Part shown: piece by piece, positions 18,221 to 26,364 of the stretch | How positions within the stretch are numbered: position 1 is the first letter of the stretch | How the letters are laid out: the number at the start of each line of letters is the position of its first letter | Source of the DNA: Mycobacterium sp. URHB0044 | Lineage (GTDB): Bacteria; Actinomycetota; Actinomycetes; Mycobacteriales; Mycobacteriaceae | Length of the DNA stretch: 64,000 nt | Assembly: GCF_000620625.1 (NCBI RefSeq) | Contig: NZ_JIAW01000001.1 | Location: forward strand, 620,001-684,000 | Direction: 5' to 3' | The notes under the pieces: model-generated | The model's input: only the letters and a program-made list of their open reading frames with translations | Databases searched by the model: none | What the model was told of the DNA's origin: nothing | Position numbers and translations under genes: made by a program

Positions 18221-19099
18221 TCAAGGGGCGACGAATGCGGCGGCGTTGCGGTGGGCGAAGGTGGCGAATGTCGTCGGCGCTACGCCGAACGCCTCATGGG
18301 TGCTCAGATCCACCCGCGATTGCGGAGAGTTGGCACGTTCCCGGTAGATCTCGTCGAGGGTGTCGATGACTTCGGGTGGGAAGCCCTGTGCCGCATGGAG
18401 TCGACGCTTTTCTTCGAACGTGACCTCTTGATGGCGGAACGCCCGCCCGGTGGCGGTGGAGATGATTTCGGTGATCTGCGTCATCGTCAGCGCCTCGGGG
18501 CCGGTCATGTCGTAGGCCCTTCCGTCGATTCCGTCGGCGCGCGTCATCGCCACCGCCACTTTGGCGACGTCGACGAGGTCGACGGGCGACAGTTGGCTTT
18601 CGCCGATCGGCATCGCTAGCACCTGCTGTCGTGGATCCACTCCGGTGGTCGCGTTGGGCAGATAGAACTGCATGAATTGGCTCGGCCGCAGATGAGTCCA
18701 TTCCAGGCCCGACGCCTCGAGATGGCGTTCGATTTGCAGATGCTCGCGTGTGCCTCGGAACCTATTGGGATCGAAGGTGGTTCCGGATTCCTTGCCGCTG
18801 AGCTTGATCACGTGCCGAACGCCGGACGCCTTCGCGGCGTCGATGAACCTGCATTGCGTCGACACCATGTCGCCCCTGGGGGAGGAGATCATGAAGGTGC
18901 GGTCGACGCCGTCGAACGCCTCGTTCAGGGTCGCCGGGTTGGCCATGTCGCCCTGGACGACCTCAACGGTGGGAAAGGCGCCCAACCAGTGCGCCTTGGC
19001 CGAGTCACGGACCAATGCCCGCACTCGAATCTGCTGATGCGCGAACTCGCGGATCACGATGGAACCCGCTGTCCCCGTGACACCTGTAATCAGAAGCAT
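18221..19099 (-). CDS. NmrA-type NAD(P)-binding protein (paralogue 2)
   Basis: 292 aa. N-terminal LLITGVTGTAGS is the Rossmann GxxGxxG motif of atypical SDRs (NmrA/HSCARG, QOR2-like); VRALVRDSAK follows and probably selects the nucleotide phosphate, then DRTFMISSP and IKLSG. Such proteins are NAD(P)H-dependent reductases or redox sensors. It overlaps the end of its paralogue by 10 bases. The two share block after block of sequence (RALVRD, STQC/ETQC, FIDAAK, HLRPSxFMQ), so they look like a tandem duplication. Confidence 0.88.
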   Translation of the reverse strand: MLLITGVTGTAGSIVIREFAHQQIRVRALVRDSAKAHWLGAFPTVEVVQGDMANPATLNEAFDGVDRTFMISSPRGDMVSTQCRFIDAAKASGVRHVIKLSGKESGTTFDPNRFRGTREHLQIERHLEASGLEWTHLRPSQFMQFYLPNATTGVDPRQQVLAMPIGESQLSPVDLVDVAKVAVAMTRADGIDGRAYDMTGPEALTMTQITEIISTATGRAFRHQEVTFEEKRRLHAAQGFPPEVIDTLDEIYRERANSPQSRVDLSTHEAFGVAPTTFATFAHRNAAAFVAP

Positions 19100-19980
19100 G
19101 CGGAACTTCCTTCATCGCCGCGGAACACGGCGACGTGTCGGCCAACGAAGGAGGCGAGGCTCGTGGGAGTGAAGTCAAACAGCTTGTGGGTGACGAGATT
19201 TGGGCGTGACTCGTCTACGCCCTGTCGACGTTCGTCGAAGAGCTCCTCCATGGCGTCGACGAAGTACGCAGGGACGCCAGCGGTGAGCAGCGCGTCTCGG
19301 TAGGCAGCGGGTGGTATGTCGACGTAGCGAACCGGTCGGTCGATGGTCGCCGAAATGCGTTCGGCGATGTCGGCCGTGGTGAGCGCTTCCGGTCCGGTCA
19401 TCTCATAGCTTTTGCCCTCGTGGCCACTGCTCTCCAGCAGCGCGACGGCGACACGAGCGATGTCCTCGACGTCGACGGGCGCGAGTCGCGCGTCTGCCAT
19501 CGGCAGGCATACCGTGCCCTCGCTCAGGATCGTCGGTATCAGCCCTTGGAGGTGGGTTTGCATGAAGGTGCTCGGCCGCAGATGCGTCCACGCCACGCCC
19601 GATCCCTCCAAGTATTGTTCGACTTCGGCGTGCATCCGCGCGAACCGGAACGTCGAGCGGCTCGTGCAGCCCATACCGGAAAGCTTGACGATGTGTCGGA
19701 CGCCTGCACGCTTGGCGGCATCGATGAACGTGCACTGTGTCTCGACCAGATGCGGGTCGGGCGACGATATCAGCAGGACGCGCTTCACACCGTCGAGAGC
19801 GCCTTCGAGGGTCGCCGGCTGCAGCATGTCGCCGACGGCGAGCTCGACCGTCGCGGGCACGGCGAGCGCTGCCACTTTGGCTGGATCTCTGACTAGTGCG
19901 CGCACCGTTGTCCCGCGTTCTGCGCACACACGGATGGCCGCGGAACCGGTCAAGCCGGTCGCGCCCGTTACGAGAATCAT
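19090..19980 (-). CDS. NmrA-type NAD(P)-binding protein (paralogue 1)
   Basis: 296 aa, upstream member of the pair. ILVTGATGLTGS is the nucleotide-binding loop; VRALVRDPAK, VLLISSP, HIVKLSGMG and HLRPSTFMQ match the neighbour at equivalent positions. ATG start at 19980. No divergently transcribed regulator is close: the next gene upstream encodes a DUF1906 protein ending at 20154. Probably transcribed together with the second paralogue. Confidence 0.88.
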   Translation of the reverse strand: MILVTGATGLTGSAAIRVCAERGTTVRALVRDPAKVAALAVPATVELAVGDMLQPATLEGALDGVKRVLLISSPDPHLVETQCTFIDAAKRAGVRHIVKLSGMGCTSRSTFRFARMHAEVEQYLEGSGVAWTHLRPSTFMQTHLQGLIPTILSEGTVCLPMADARLAPVDVEDIARVAVALLESSGHEGKSYEMTGPEALTTADIAERISATIDRPVRYVDIPPAAYRDALLTAGVPAYFVDAMEELFDERRQGVDESRPNLVTHKLFDFTPTSLASFVGRHVAVFRGDEGSSACF

Positions 19981-20153
19981 GTCGTGGTCGTCCTCATAGG
20001 TCGAAACGTTGCCGCGCTATGTTGCGGCACTTCCGTATGGGTAGACCGTCGCGTGAGCGCAAAGGAATCGCTCTGATCGGTAGCGGCGCTGTGGAAGCAG
20101 TTGGCGAGCGGAGATCGACTCCACGCACCGAAGAGCTTGAGTGGGCTACGGCC

Positions 20154-20963
20154 TCACGGATGCAGGTTCCACTGGCCGACGTCCTGCGCCAGGGCATCGC
20201 TGACGTCGACTTCGAGCCCGCCGACCACCGGGCCTGGGTTCGACGCGGTGCTAACCACCCGCTGGTAGAGAACGGCGGCGGGGTAGATCTGACCCTTTGA
20301 CCACGACCGCGTCTGCCACGCCCAGACGTGGCCGGGGGATCGTGAGCGTCCGATCACTCCGTCGGCCGCGGCCCACTGGCACGCATTGATGCCGCCGTAG
20401 ATGCCGGTGCGCTGAGCGCCGATCACCGAATTGATCCCGCGAAACCATTGTAGGACAACGCTATTCCAGGCTGCACGGTCGATGTCGTCGTCGACGCTGA
20501 AGTAGATCGGCGCACTCTTGCCTCCGCCTGCGGCGGTGTGCAACTGCCACGCGGTTCGCGCATCGGCGACGCCTCCGGCATACCCGCGGGTGAAGTCCGA
20601 CGGGGCGGTCCCGCCCGGCTTGCCGTACTGGTAGTTGCTGACGATGGCCAACCCGGCGGCGGCCAGTGACTGCGCGTAGGGCAGGGTGATCGGCTTGGCG
20701 CCGAAGGACGAGCCAGGCCGCGACGTCGAGACGTAGTTGATCACTCCGGCGTGGCCTGCCGCCCGGATGTCGGCGGCCGGGATCTGGCGCATGGCGTAGT
20801 CGATCAGTGTGGGAGCGGCGGCCGATGCCGCGGGCGCGGCGGCACCTGCCGCGGCGGCGCCCAGCCCGGCCAACGCCGACGCAGCCGCGGCGTAGCGCAG
20901 TGCGTCGCGCCGGGAAATCGGGCGTGACGGCCGCAGGTCGGAAGTCCCCAGGAAGTCCTGCAC
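20154..20963 (-). CDS. Tat-exported DUF1906 (glycoside hydrolase-like) protein
   Basis: 269 aa. The N-terminus has a twin-arginine signal (ISRRDALRYAAAASALAG) followed by an Ala-rich h-region and an ASA-A cleavage region. The remainder is the DUF1906 TIM-barrel: VINYVSTSRPGSSFGAKPIT, IVSNYQYGK, APIYFSVDDDID and GIYGGINAC, ending in LEVDVSDA. It is like M. tuberculosis Rv2525c, a Tat substrate linked to the cell wall. The start codon is GTG, with a weak ribosome site. Confidence 0.88.
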   Translation of the reverse strand: MQDFLGTSDLRPSRPISRRDALRYAAAASALAGLGAAAAGAAAPAASAAAPTLIDYAMRQIPAADIRAAGHAGVINYVSTSRPGSSFGAKPITLPYAQSLAAAGLAIVSNYQYGKPGGTAPSDFTRGYAGGVADARTAWQLHTAAGGGKSAPIYFSVDDDIDRAAWNSVVLQWFRGINSVIGAQRTGIYGGINACQWAAADGVIGRSRSPGHVWAWQTRSWSKGQIYPAAVLYQRVVSTASNPGPVVGGLEVDVSDALAQDVGQWNLHP

Positions 20964-21145
20964 CGGGTGACGTTAACAATGGGACTGGCGTTACTGCTGT
21001 TGCGCCGACCGGCTGTGTCCGGTTCGCGATCCAGGTGACGCGAAGCCGAAACATTCATTTCCGCGGCGGCGGCCAGGGTTGTACAACTCTGGCTTCGCCG
21101 AACGGCGCGATCCGCTCGCCATGGCGTCGGACCGTGTGGTCACAA

Positions 21146-21694
21146 TCATTGTGGCGCAAGCGAGTCGACGATCATGTCCAGGATGCGGTCGGCTTGCCGC
21201 AGTCCATCGTTGCCAGCGGGCACCCGCCACAGCGCACTCAGCAGCAACAGCACGTCGCCAGCGTCGACGCCGCTGCGAATGTCACCGCTGGCTTCGGCGG
21301 CGTCGAGAAGTTCGCGGATGGCGTTGGTGACCGGCTCGTAGGTGGCGTTGATGATTGCTTGGGCGGGCGCTGTTTCGAGTGCCTCGCCGAGGCCGTGCTT
21401 GATGCGGACGAGTGCGGCGAGGTTGCGCGCCCACCTGCGGAAGGCCTCCAGTGGCGGCTGTTGTTCGAGCAGTCGTTGCACCGATGCGCCAAGGGATTCG
21501 ATCTCCTGCTGATACACGGCGAGCAGCAGCGCCTCCCGGGTGGGGAAGTGCCGGTACAAGGTGCCCGGACCGACTCCCGCGAGTTTGGCGATCGCGTTCA
21601 GCGACACCTGGGGGTCCGCGGCGAACGCCGACAACGCCACCCCGAGAATCCGCGCCTTGTTGCGCTGCGCGTCGGCACGCCGAACCTCGGCCAC
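21146..21694 (-). CDS. TetR family transcriptional regulator
   Basis: 182 aa. The HTH is VSLNAIAKLAGVGPGTLYRHFPTREALLLAVYQQE, of the GVGPGTLYRHFPTRE type common in actinobacterial TetR proteins, followed by an all-helical ligand domain. It is divergent from an aldo/keto reductase gene with only 78 bases between the starts, and that gap holds two GGAGA-N2-TCTCC sites. It is therefore very likely the repressor of both genes. A paralogue of similar type is at 30557-31096. Confidence 0.9.
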   Translation of the reverse strand: MAEVRRADAQRNKARILGVALSAFAADPQVSLNAIAKLAGVGPGTLYRHFPTREALLLAVYQQEIESLGASVQRLLEQQPPLEAFRRWARNLAALVRIKHGLGEALETAPAQAIINATYEPVTNAIRELLDAAEASGDIRSGVDAGDVLLLLSALWRVPAGNDGLRQADRILDMIVDSLAPQ

Positions 21695-21712
21695 GTTTCC
21701 TCCGTTGCTAAA

Positions 21713-21750
21713 CGGAGAGCTCTCCGCTACGGTGAAGCGGAGACATCTCC
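21713..21750. promoter_or_regulatory. paired TetR operators
   Basis: A perfect 14-bp palindrome, CGGAGAGCTCTCCG (21713-21726), and a second copy of its core with a different centre, GGAGACATCTCC (21739-21750), start-to-start 25 bp apart. They fill most of the gap between the divergent TetR and aldo/keto reductase genes. Confidence 0.65.
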
Positions 21751-21772
21751 ACTACTCATTGAAGGGACTCCC

Positions 21773-22819
21773 GTGCAATATCGCAAGCTCGGCACGACCG
21801 GGCTGGACGTGTCACCCATCGCGATCGGCGCCATGACCTACGGCGAACCCGACCGCGGCCACCCCGTGTGGTCACTCGGTGAGGACGACGCCCGTCCACT
21901 CATCAAGTACGCCCTCGAGGCGGGTATCAACTTCTTCGACACCGCGAACATGTACTCCAACGGCTCCAGCGAGGAGATCCTCGGGCGCGCGTTGAAGGAC
22001 TTCGCCAACCGCGACGAGGTGGTGATCGCCACCAAGCTGCGCCATCCGATGCGGCCCGGCGCCAACGGCCGCGGCCTGTCCCGCAAGGCGATCATGACCG
22101 AGATCGACCACTCGCTGCGGCGGCTCGGCACCGACTACGTCGACCTGTACCAGATTCACCGCAACGACCACGCGACGCCGTTGGAGGAAACCCTGCAGGC
22201 GCTCGACGAACTCGTCAGGGCGGGGAAGGTCCGATACCTGGGTGCCTCATCGATGCCGGCCTGGGAGTTCGCCAAGGCGTTGCACCTGCAGGCCCGTCAC
22301 GGCTGGGCTCGCTTCGTCACCATGCAGGACCACTACAACCTGCTCGCCCGCGAAGAGGAACGGGAGATGATTCCGCTCTGCATCGACGAAGGCGTCGGAA
22401 CGATCGTGTGGAGCCCGCTGGCCCGCGGGCGCCTCGCGCGCGGCTGGGACGAGGCGAAGTCGACGACGCGGTCGCAATCGGATGGCTACTTCGCCGATGC
22501 GTTGTACTCCTCCGACGAGGCCGCCAACCGCGCGATCGTCGACGCGGTCGGCCACATCGCCCAGAGGCGCGGGACGTCCAGGGCGACGGTGGCGCTCGCC
22601 TGGCTGCACCGTCAACCCGTCGTGACCGCACCACTAGTGGGCGCCGGCACCGTTCGTCACATCGACGAGGCGATCGCCTCCCTGGACATCGAGTTGACTG
22701 ACGACGAGGTGCGTTCACTGCAGGCCCCGTACAGCCCCCGATACGACTTCCAGGGCGTCTCCGACGAAGCCGACCTCGAGGCAATCCGGGCACGCATCCC
22801 CGGGATGGCGTTGACGTAA
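21773..22819 (+). CDS. aldo/keto reductase
   Basis: 348 aa from a GTG at 21773 with GAAGGG at 21761-21766. The (beta/alpha)8 AKR signatures are present: FFDTANMYSNGSSEEILG (catalytic Asp and Tyr), VVIATKLRHP (Lys), and LYQIHR (His); the C-terminal NADPH site is less conserved. It resembles the AKR subgroup with VxLYQIHRxD. Open frame extends leftward past the start but is antisense to the TetR gene and is not used. Probably co-transcribed with the NTF2-like gene. Confidence 0.9.
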   Translation: MQYRKLGTTGLDVSPIAIGAMTYGEPDRGHPVWSLGEDDARPLIKYALEAGINFFDTANMYSNGSSEEILGRALKDFANRDEVVIATKLRHPMRPGANGRGLSRKAIMTEIDHSLRRLGTDYVDLYQIHRNDHATPLEETLQALDELVRAGKVRYLGASSMPAWEFAKALHLQARHGWARFVTMQDHYNLLAREEEREMIPLCIDEGVGTIVWSPLARGRLARGWDEAKSTTRSQSDGYFADALYSSDEAANRAIVDAVGHIAQRRGTSRATVALAWLHRQPVVTAPLVGAGTVRHIDEAIASLDIELTDDEVRSLQAPYSPRYDFQGVSDEADLEAIRARIPGMALT

Positions 22820-22889
22820 TGGTCCGGTTCCGCCCGGCTGCGAGGGTGGGAGGTCTCGACCAGAAACATTGAAAGAAGAAGGGAACGAC

Positions 22890-23276
22890 ATGAATTCAGC
22901 CACGCAGTTCTTCGCCGACCTGGAAGCCGGACACGTCGACCGGGCCTTGGGTCGCACTGCCCCAGGGTTCACGTGGACGGTTCCTGGCGTGCCGGGAGGC
23001 GCCTTTGCGCTTGCCGGCGTGTATGGCGCGCAAGAGTTCCCCGCCATGCTCGCCCGTGTCGCGGCCGCGCTTCCGGAAGGTCCTCAAACCGAAATCACCT
23101 CGGTCATGGAGACAGAGCAGCGCATCGTGCTCGAAGCCCACGTGCGGGGCCGCTCGACCAACGGAGTCGAGTACGACAACCGCGTGGCCTATGTCTTCGA
23201 CATGGACGGTGGCCAGATCTCCGCCGTGCGTGAGTACCTCGACACCAGCCACGCCGCCGAGGTCTTCACCAGCTGA
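22890..23276 (+). CDS. NTF2/SnoaL-like protein
   Basis: 128 aa, single cone-shaped NTF2-like domain: MNSATQFFADLEAGHVDRALGRTAPGFTWTVPG, then a beta-rich part with EAHVRGRSTNGVEYDNRVAYVFDMDGGQI. Such proteins are small-molecule isomerases, hydrolases or binding proteins; the role is not predictable. The ATG at 22890 follows an AAGAAGAAGGGA site. It is 70 bases after the aldo/keto reductase and probably in the same TetR-controlled transcript. Confidence 0.8.
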   Translation: MNSATQFFADLEAGHVDRALGRTAPGFTWTVPGVPGGAFALAGVYGAQEFPAMLARVAAALPEGPQTEITSVMETEQRIVLEAHVRGRSTNGVEYDNRVAYVFDMDGGQISAVREYLDTSHAAEVFTS

Positions 23277-23315
23277 CGGGTGCTCCCGACGGCGTGCCGC
23301 TCAAATGCTTTTCGG

Positions 23316-24035
23316 CTACCGCCGCAGAATGTCGGCCGGCGATGCGGTCTCGACGAATGCACGTGCCGCGGAGGCCAATTCCTCGTCCAACGTAACCAGG
23401 GCGTCGCCCTGCAGTTGGGTCAGCGCGATGTACTCGGCCTGGTGGATGTCCGGCCAGTCCAGCTTGGCAGCCAGTCGCCACGCGTGGTCCTCCAGCGATC
23501 GATCGCCGAGCATGCGGATCCGCAGTCCACGGATGTCGTCGAGAATCTTCCGGCCGCTCCGATCGTCGATGTCGCCGCGGCGCACCGATTCGTACACCAG
23601 CGCCAGCACCTGCGATCGCAGCAACGTGGGAGCCGTCAGGCTGTGCTGCGGCGGAATGGTGGCTCCCTCGGAGGCGAGGTTGACGGCCACCTGCGCATCG
23701 ATGATGAAGGTGGTCATCCCAGTCCCTTCATTTGATTCAGCGACGCGCTGCTGGCCGACGTGCAGCCGTACCCGCACGACATCTCCGTCGTCGATGGCTT
23801 CGGCTCGGCGTAGCGCCACCTTCAGCGGTACCAGATACACGCCGTCCTTCGGCATCAGTGACGTCGTCACCTCGGTGTCGCCGACGCGCACCTGCGCAGG
23901 GATCCCACCCCAGCCGTAGGTCAGCTCACCCAGGTGTGCGTGCAGGAAGTCATCGACGTGCGCCGGTGTGGCGACGAAGAAGTACGGCGCAGGGCCACGC
24001 CACTGAAACACCTCGGCCTCGAACTCCCAGTCCAC
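23316..24035 (-). CDS. DUF1905 domain fused in frame to a PIN-domain nuclease
   Basis: 239 aa. Residues 1-95 are a DUF1905 beta-barrel (FEAEVFQWRGPAPYFFVATPA, LTYGWGGIPAQVRVG, SLMPKDGVYLVPLKVALRRAE). Residues 107-239 are a VapC-like PIN domain with acidic residues in FIIDAQ (Asp113), a Glu in LALVYESV, and Asp/Glu in DIHQAEYIAL and LVTLDEEL. No stop separates them, but Met107 (base 23717) has its own GAAGGG ribosome site, so the PIN protein may also be made separately. PIN proteins cleave RNA; no antitoxin is evident. Confidence 0.75.
   Translation of the reverse strand: MDWEFEAEVFQWRGPAPYFFVATPAHVDDFLHAHLGELTYGWGGIPAQVRVGDTEVTTSLMPKDGVYLVPLKVALRRAEAIDDGDVVRVRLHVGQQRVAESNEGTGMTTFIIDAQVAVNLASEGATIPPQHSLTAPTLLRSQVLALVYESVRRGDIDDRSGRKILDDIRGLRIRMLGDRSLEDHAWRLAAKLDWPDIHQAEYIALTQLQGDALVTLDEELASAARAFVETASPADILRR
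23722..23729 (-). promoter_or_regulatory. internal ribosome site before the PIN domain
   Basis: On the minus strand GAAGGG is followed after about six bases by the ATG at 23717, inside the DUF1905-PIN frame and at the exact start of the PIN domain. This supports a second, internal translation start that makes the PIN domain alone. Confidence 0.4.
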
Positions 24036-24082
24036 CGCACCACGCTATGTCCGCGAGATCGTCAGCGCGCGCGGAACCGCGG

Positions 24083-25735
24083 TTACAGAATGGGCTCCGG
24101 GGCTATCGCGTGAGACTGAAGCGGCCGGTACTGACCGTCTTCGTACCCCTGGCGCAGTAGGTGTTTGCGCACCTTCCCGGTACTCGTCCTGGGGAAGTCG
24201 GAGACGAGGATCCACTCGACCGGGCGCTTCTGCTGACCAAGCCGCGTCGCGGCGTACTCGGTCAAGTCTTCGACGTCGGGCACGGCACCTGCCTTCGGTA
24301 TCAACGCCGCCACCACACGCTCGCCGAGGCGTCGGTCGGGCACCCCGAAAACGGCGATCTCCGCGATGGACTCGTGATCTGACATCGCCTGTTCGACTTC
24401 TGCTGGGTAGACGTTGTTGCCGCCGCGAATGATCACCTCACGCAGCCTGCCGTGAAAGGTGATCACACCGTCGTCGTCCATGGAACACAGGTCGCCCGTT
24501 GCCATCCAACCGGCGTCGTCGACCGCGGAATCTATGGTGCCGTCCTCGCGCAGGTATCCCGACATGATCAGGGGTCCACGGACGTGCAGCTCTCCGACCA
24601 CACCGGTTGCGGTGACCTGCGCCGCCCGATCCGCAATGCAGTAGTCACGACCCGGCAGCGGGTGTCCGATCGTGCGGGTCCGGACCGAAACGGTGTCGCC
24701 GTCCACGCTCATGGTCATGATCGGTGCTTCGCTCTGTCCGTAGGCAATCAGGAAGCGGATGCCGATCCGACGCTCGATTTGGCCGATCAGCATCGGGTCT
24801 ACTGCAGTAGCGCCCCCGATGACGGTCCGCACGTCGGCGAACTGCGAGTCGGTGACGCCCGGTTCATTGAGCAGATCGATGACCATCGTGGGAACCAGAC
24901 CCAATATCGTCGCACCTACCTCACGCACGGCGCGCAACGCAATGTGCGACGTAAATCGGTCCACCACAACATAAGTCGCGGCGCTCCAGAGTACGGCGAG
25001 AATGCCGGACACGATCCCGCCGACGTGATGCAGTGGCAGCGGGATGAACCAGGTGTCCTTGGCGTGCGAGCCGGCGTTCTCGGCGAAGAAGCGTGCGGAG
25101 TTGACCACGGCGCGATGCGAGAGCCTGGCGGCTTTTGGCGATCCCGTCGTCCCCGAGGTGGCTTGAATCAGAAATTCGTCGGTTGGCTTGGGGCCATCCC
25201 ACGACGACGCGCTCGGATCCGTGACCGGCCAATCGGAGATGGGCAGCACGAGCGGGGGATCGGCGAACTGTGCAGCCACATCCCGCACCCGTGCCGGGAC
25301 GTCGTCTCCTGGCATATCCGCTACCAGGATCACTCCTACCTGCGTGAGCGAAAACAGGTGTGCCATCTCGACGTCGGTTGATCGCGGGCTCAGAGGGACG
25401 ATCGGCATACCGGCCAAGGCGCACCCGAACATGGCGATCAGCCAGTCGACCGAGTTCGGGGCAACGAACCCCACCCGGGCTCGCCGTGGATTGTGGTTCA
25501 CCAACGCCGCCGCCACCGACTTCGCGCGCAGGTAGACCTCACGCCAGGTCAACGACTCCAGTCCGTCATCGGTGAGCCACGCCAGGGCGCGGTTGTCCGG
25601 GCAGTCGTGGCCGACCCGGCGAAGCACGTCGGCCACTGTCTCAGTGGACAATTCGCAGCGACCGGACTCGCGACGGTAGGCCAGACCTGGTTGCTCAGCG
25701 GTGTGGCGGCCGAGCGAGATAATTGGTGTCATCAC
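24083..25735 (-). CDS. AMP-binding acyl-CoA ligase (FadD-like)
   Basis: About 550 aa, ANL superfamily. The P-loop is QATSGTTGSPKAARL; later motifs are YGQSEAP (A5), GWMATGDL (A7), GRLREVIIRGGNNVYPAEVE (A8), and the adenylation Lys in STGKVRKHLL near the C-terminus, so the enzyme looks complete. It should activate a carboxylic acid to acyl-AMP and acyl-CoA. GTG (25735) or ATG (25732) starts overlap the upstream thioesterase stop. Last gene of a four-gene operon. Confidence 0.9.
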   Translation of the reverse strand: MMTPIISLGRHTAEQPGLAYRRESGRCELSTETVADVLRRVGHDCPDNRALAWLTDDGLESLTWREVYLRAKSVAAALVNHNPRRARVGFVAPNSVDWLIAMFGCALAGMPIVPLSPRSTDVEMAHLFSLTQVGVILVADMPGDDVPARVRDVAAQFADPPLVLPISDWPVTDPSASSWDGPKPTDEFLIQATSGTTGSPKAARLSHRAVVNSARFFAENAGSHAKDTWFIPLPLHHVGGIVSGILAVLWSAATYVVVDRFTSHIALRAVREVGATILGLVPTMVIDLLNEPGVTDSQFADVRTVIGGATAVDPMLIGQIERRIGIRFLIAYGQSEAPIMTMSVDGDTVSVRTRTIGHPLPGRDYCIADRAAQVTATGVVGELHVRGPLIMSGYLREDGTIDSAVDDAGWMATGDLCSMDDDGVITFHGRLREVIIRGGNNVYPAEVEQAMSDHESIAEIAVFGVPDRRLGERVVAALIPKAGAVPDVEDLTEYAATRLGQQKRPVEWILVSDFPRTSTGKVRKHLLRQGYEDGQYRPLQSHAIAPEPIL

Positions 25736-26364
25736 TGCTGGACGGGATAGACCGACTCGTCACGGTGGCCGGCCGCCTTGTGGACGCCGACAGCGGAAGC
25801 GGTGACGCGACCGGCATGCCGAATCTCGGCCGAAGTCAAGACGACCGCACCGGTAGGGCCGGATGTCTGGGCCCACAGCTCCAATTCCGGGCCCAGGGGG
25901 GTGGGCCGTCGATACGACACCGTCAAGGTCTGGGTGTAACCGACGACACCGAACGCCAGGACCGCGAGGCTGCTGAGCTCGTCCAGAATTGCCGCGACGA
26001 TACCGCCGTGCACCGTGCCGATCGGACCCGCATGGATGGGGCGGGCCGTGAGTGTCCCTCGTACCGCGGCGCCGTCCGCCCACAGCTTCACCTCGCCCGC
26101 AAAGGGATTGAGCTCACCCAAGATGGGGCTGTAGGGAACGGTCTTGCGGAGATCGCCCGGCTCCCACACCAACATCCCGTCCCCCGGCGGCGCGAGCTGC
26201 TCGACGGCGTATGGCCCCGGCCACGTGTGTTCGTCGAGCAGGGCGCGGGCCTGTTCGCTCAGTCCGCGGACGTTCTCGGCCACGTCTTCGGGCGCGTTCG
26301 ACACCCGCGCGGCATTGGCCAGTCGGCTGACCTCATCGGTCATGACCACCTGGTGGTCGGTCAT
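25732..26364 (-). CDS. hotdog-fold acyl-CoA thioesterase (PaaI-like)
   Basis: 210 aa. The hotdog core contains GPIGTVHGGIVAAILDELSSLAVLAF (the HGG motif of PaaI-type thioesterases) and VSYRRPTPLG. The N-terminal 90 residues are helical. ATG at 26364 with GAGGAG upstream overlaps the preceding stop (ATGA), and its own stop overlaps the ligase start: a tightly coupled operon. It probably hydrolyses the acyl-CoA made by, or handled with, the neighbouring ligase. Confidence 0.82.
   Translation of the reverse strand: MTDHQVVMTDEVSRLANAARVSNAPEDVAENVRGLSEQARALLDEHTWPGPYAVEQLAPPGDGMLVWEPGDLRKTVPYSPILGELNPFAGEVKLWADGAAVRGTLTARPIHAGPIGTVHGGIVAAILDELSSLAVLAFGVVGYTQTLTVSYRRPTPLGPELELWAQTSGPTGAVVLTSAEIRHAGRVTASAVGVHKAAGHRDESVYPVQQ

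Noticed and set aside
20807-21772. Long N-terminal extension of the aldo/keto reductase
   Set aside because: The extension is antisense to the DUF1906 and TetR genes. The family start is at 21773 with a ribosome site.
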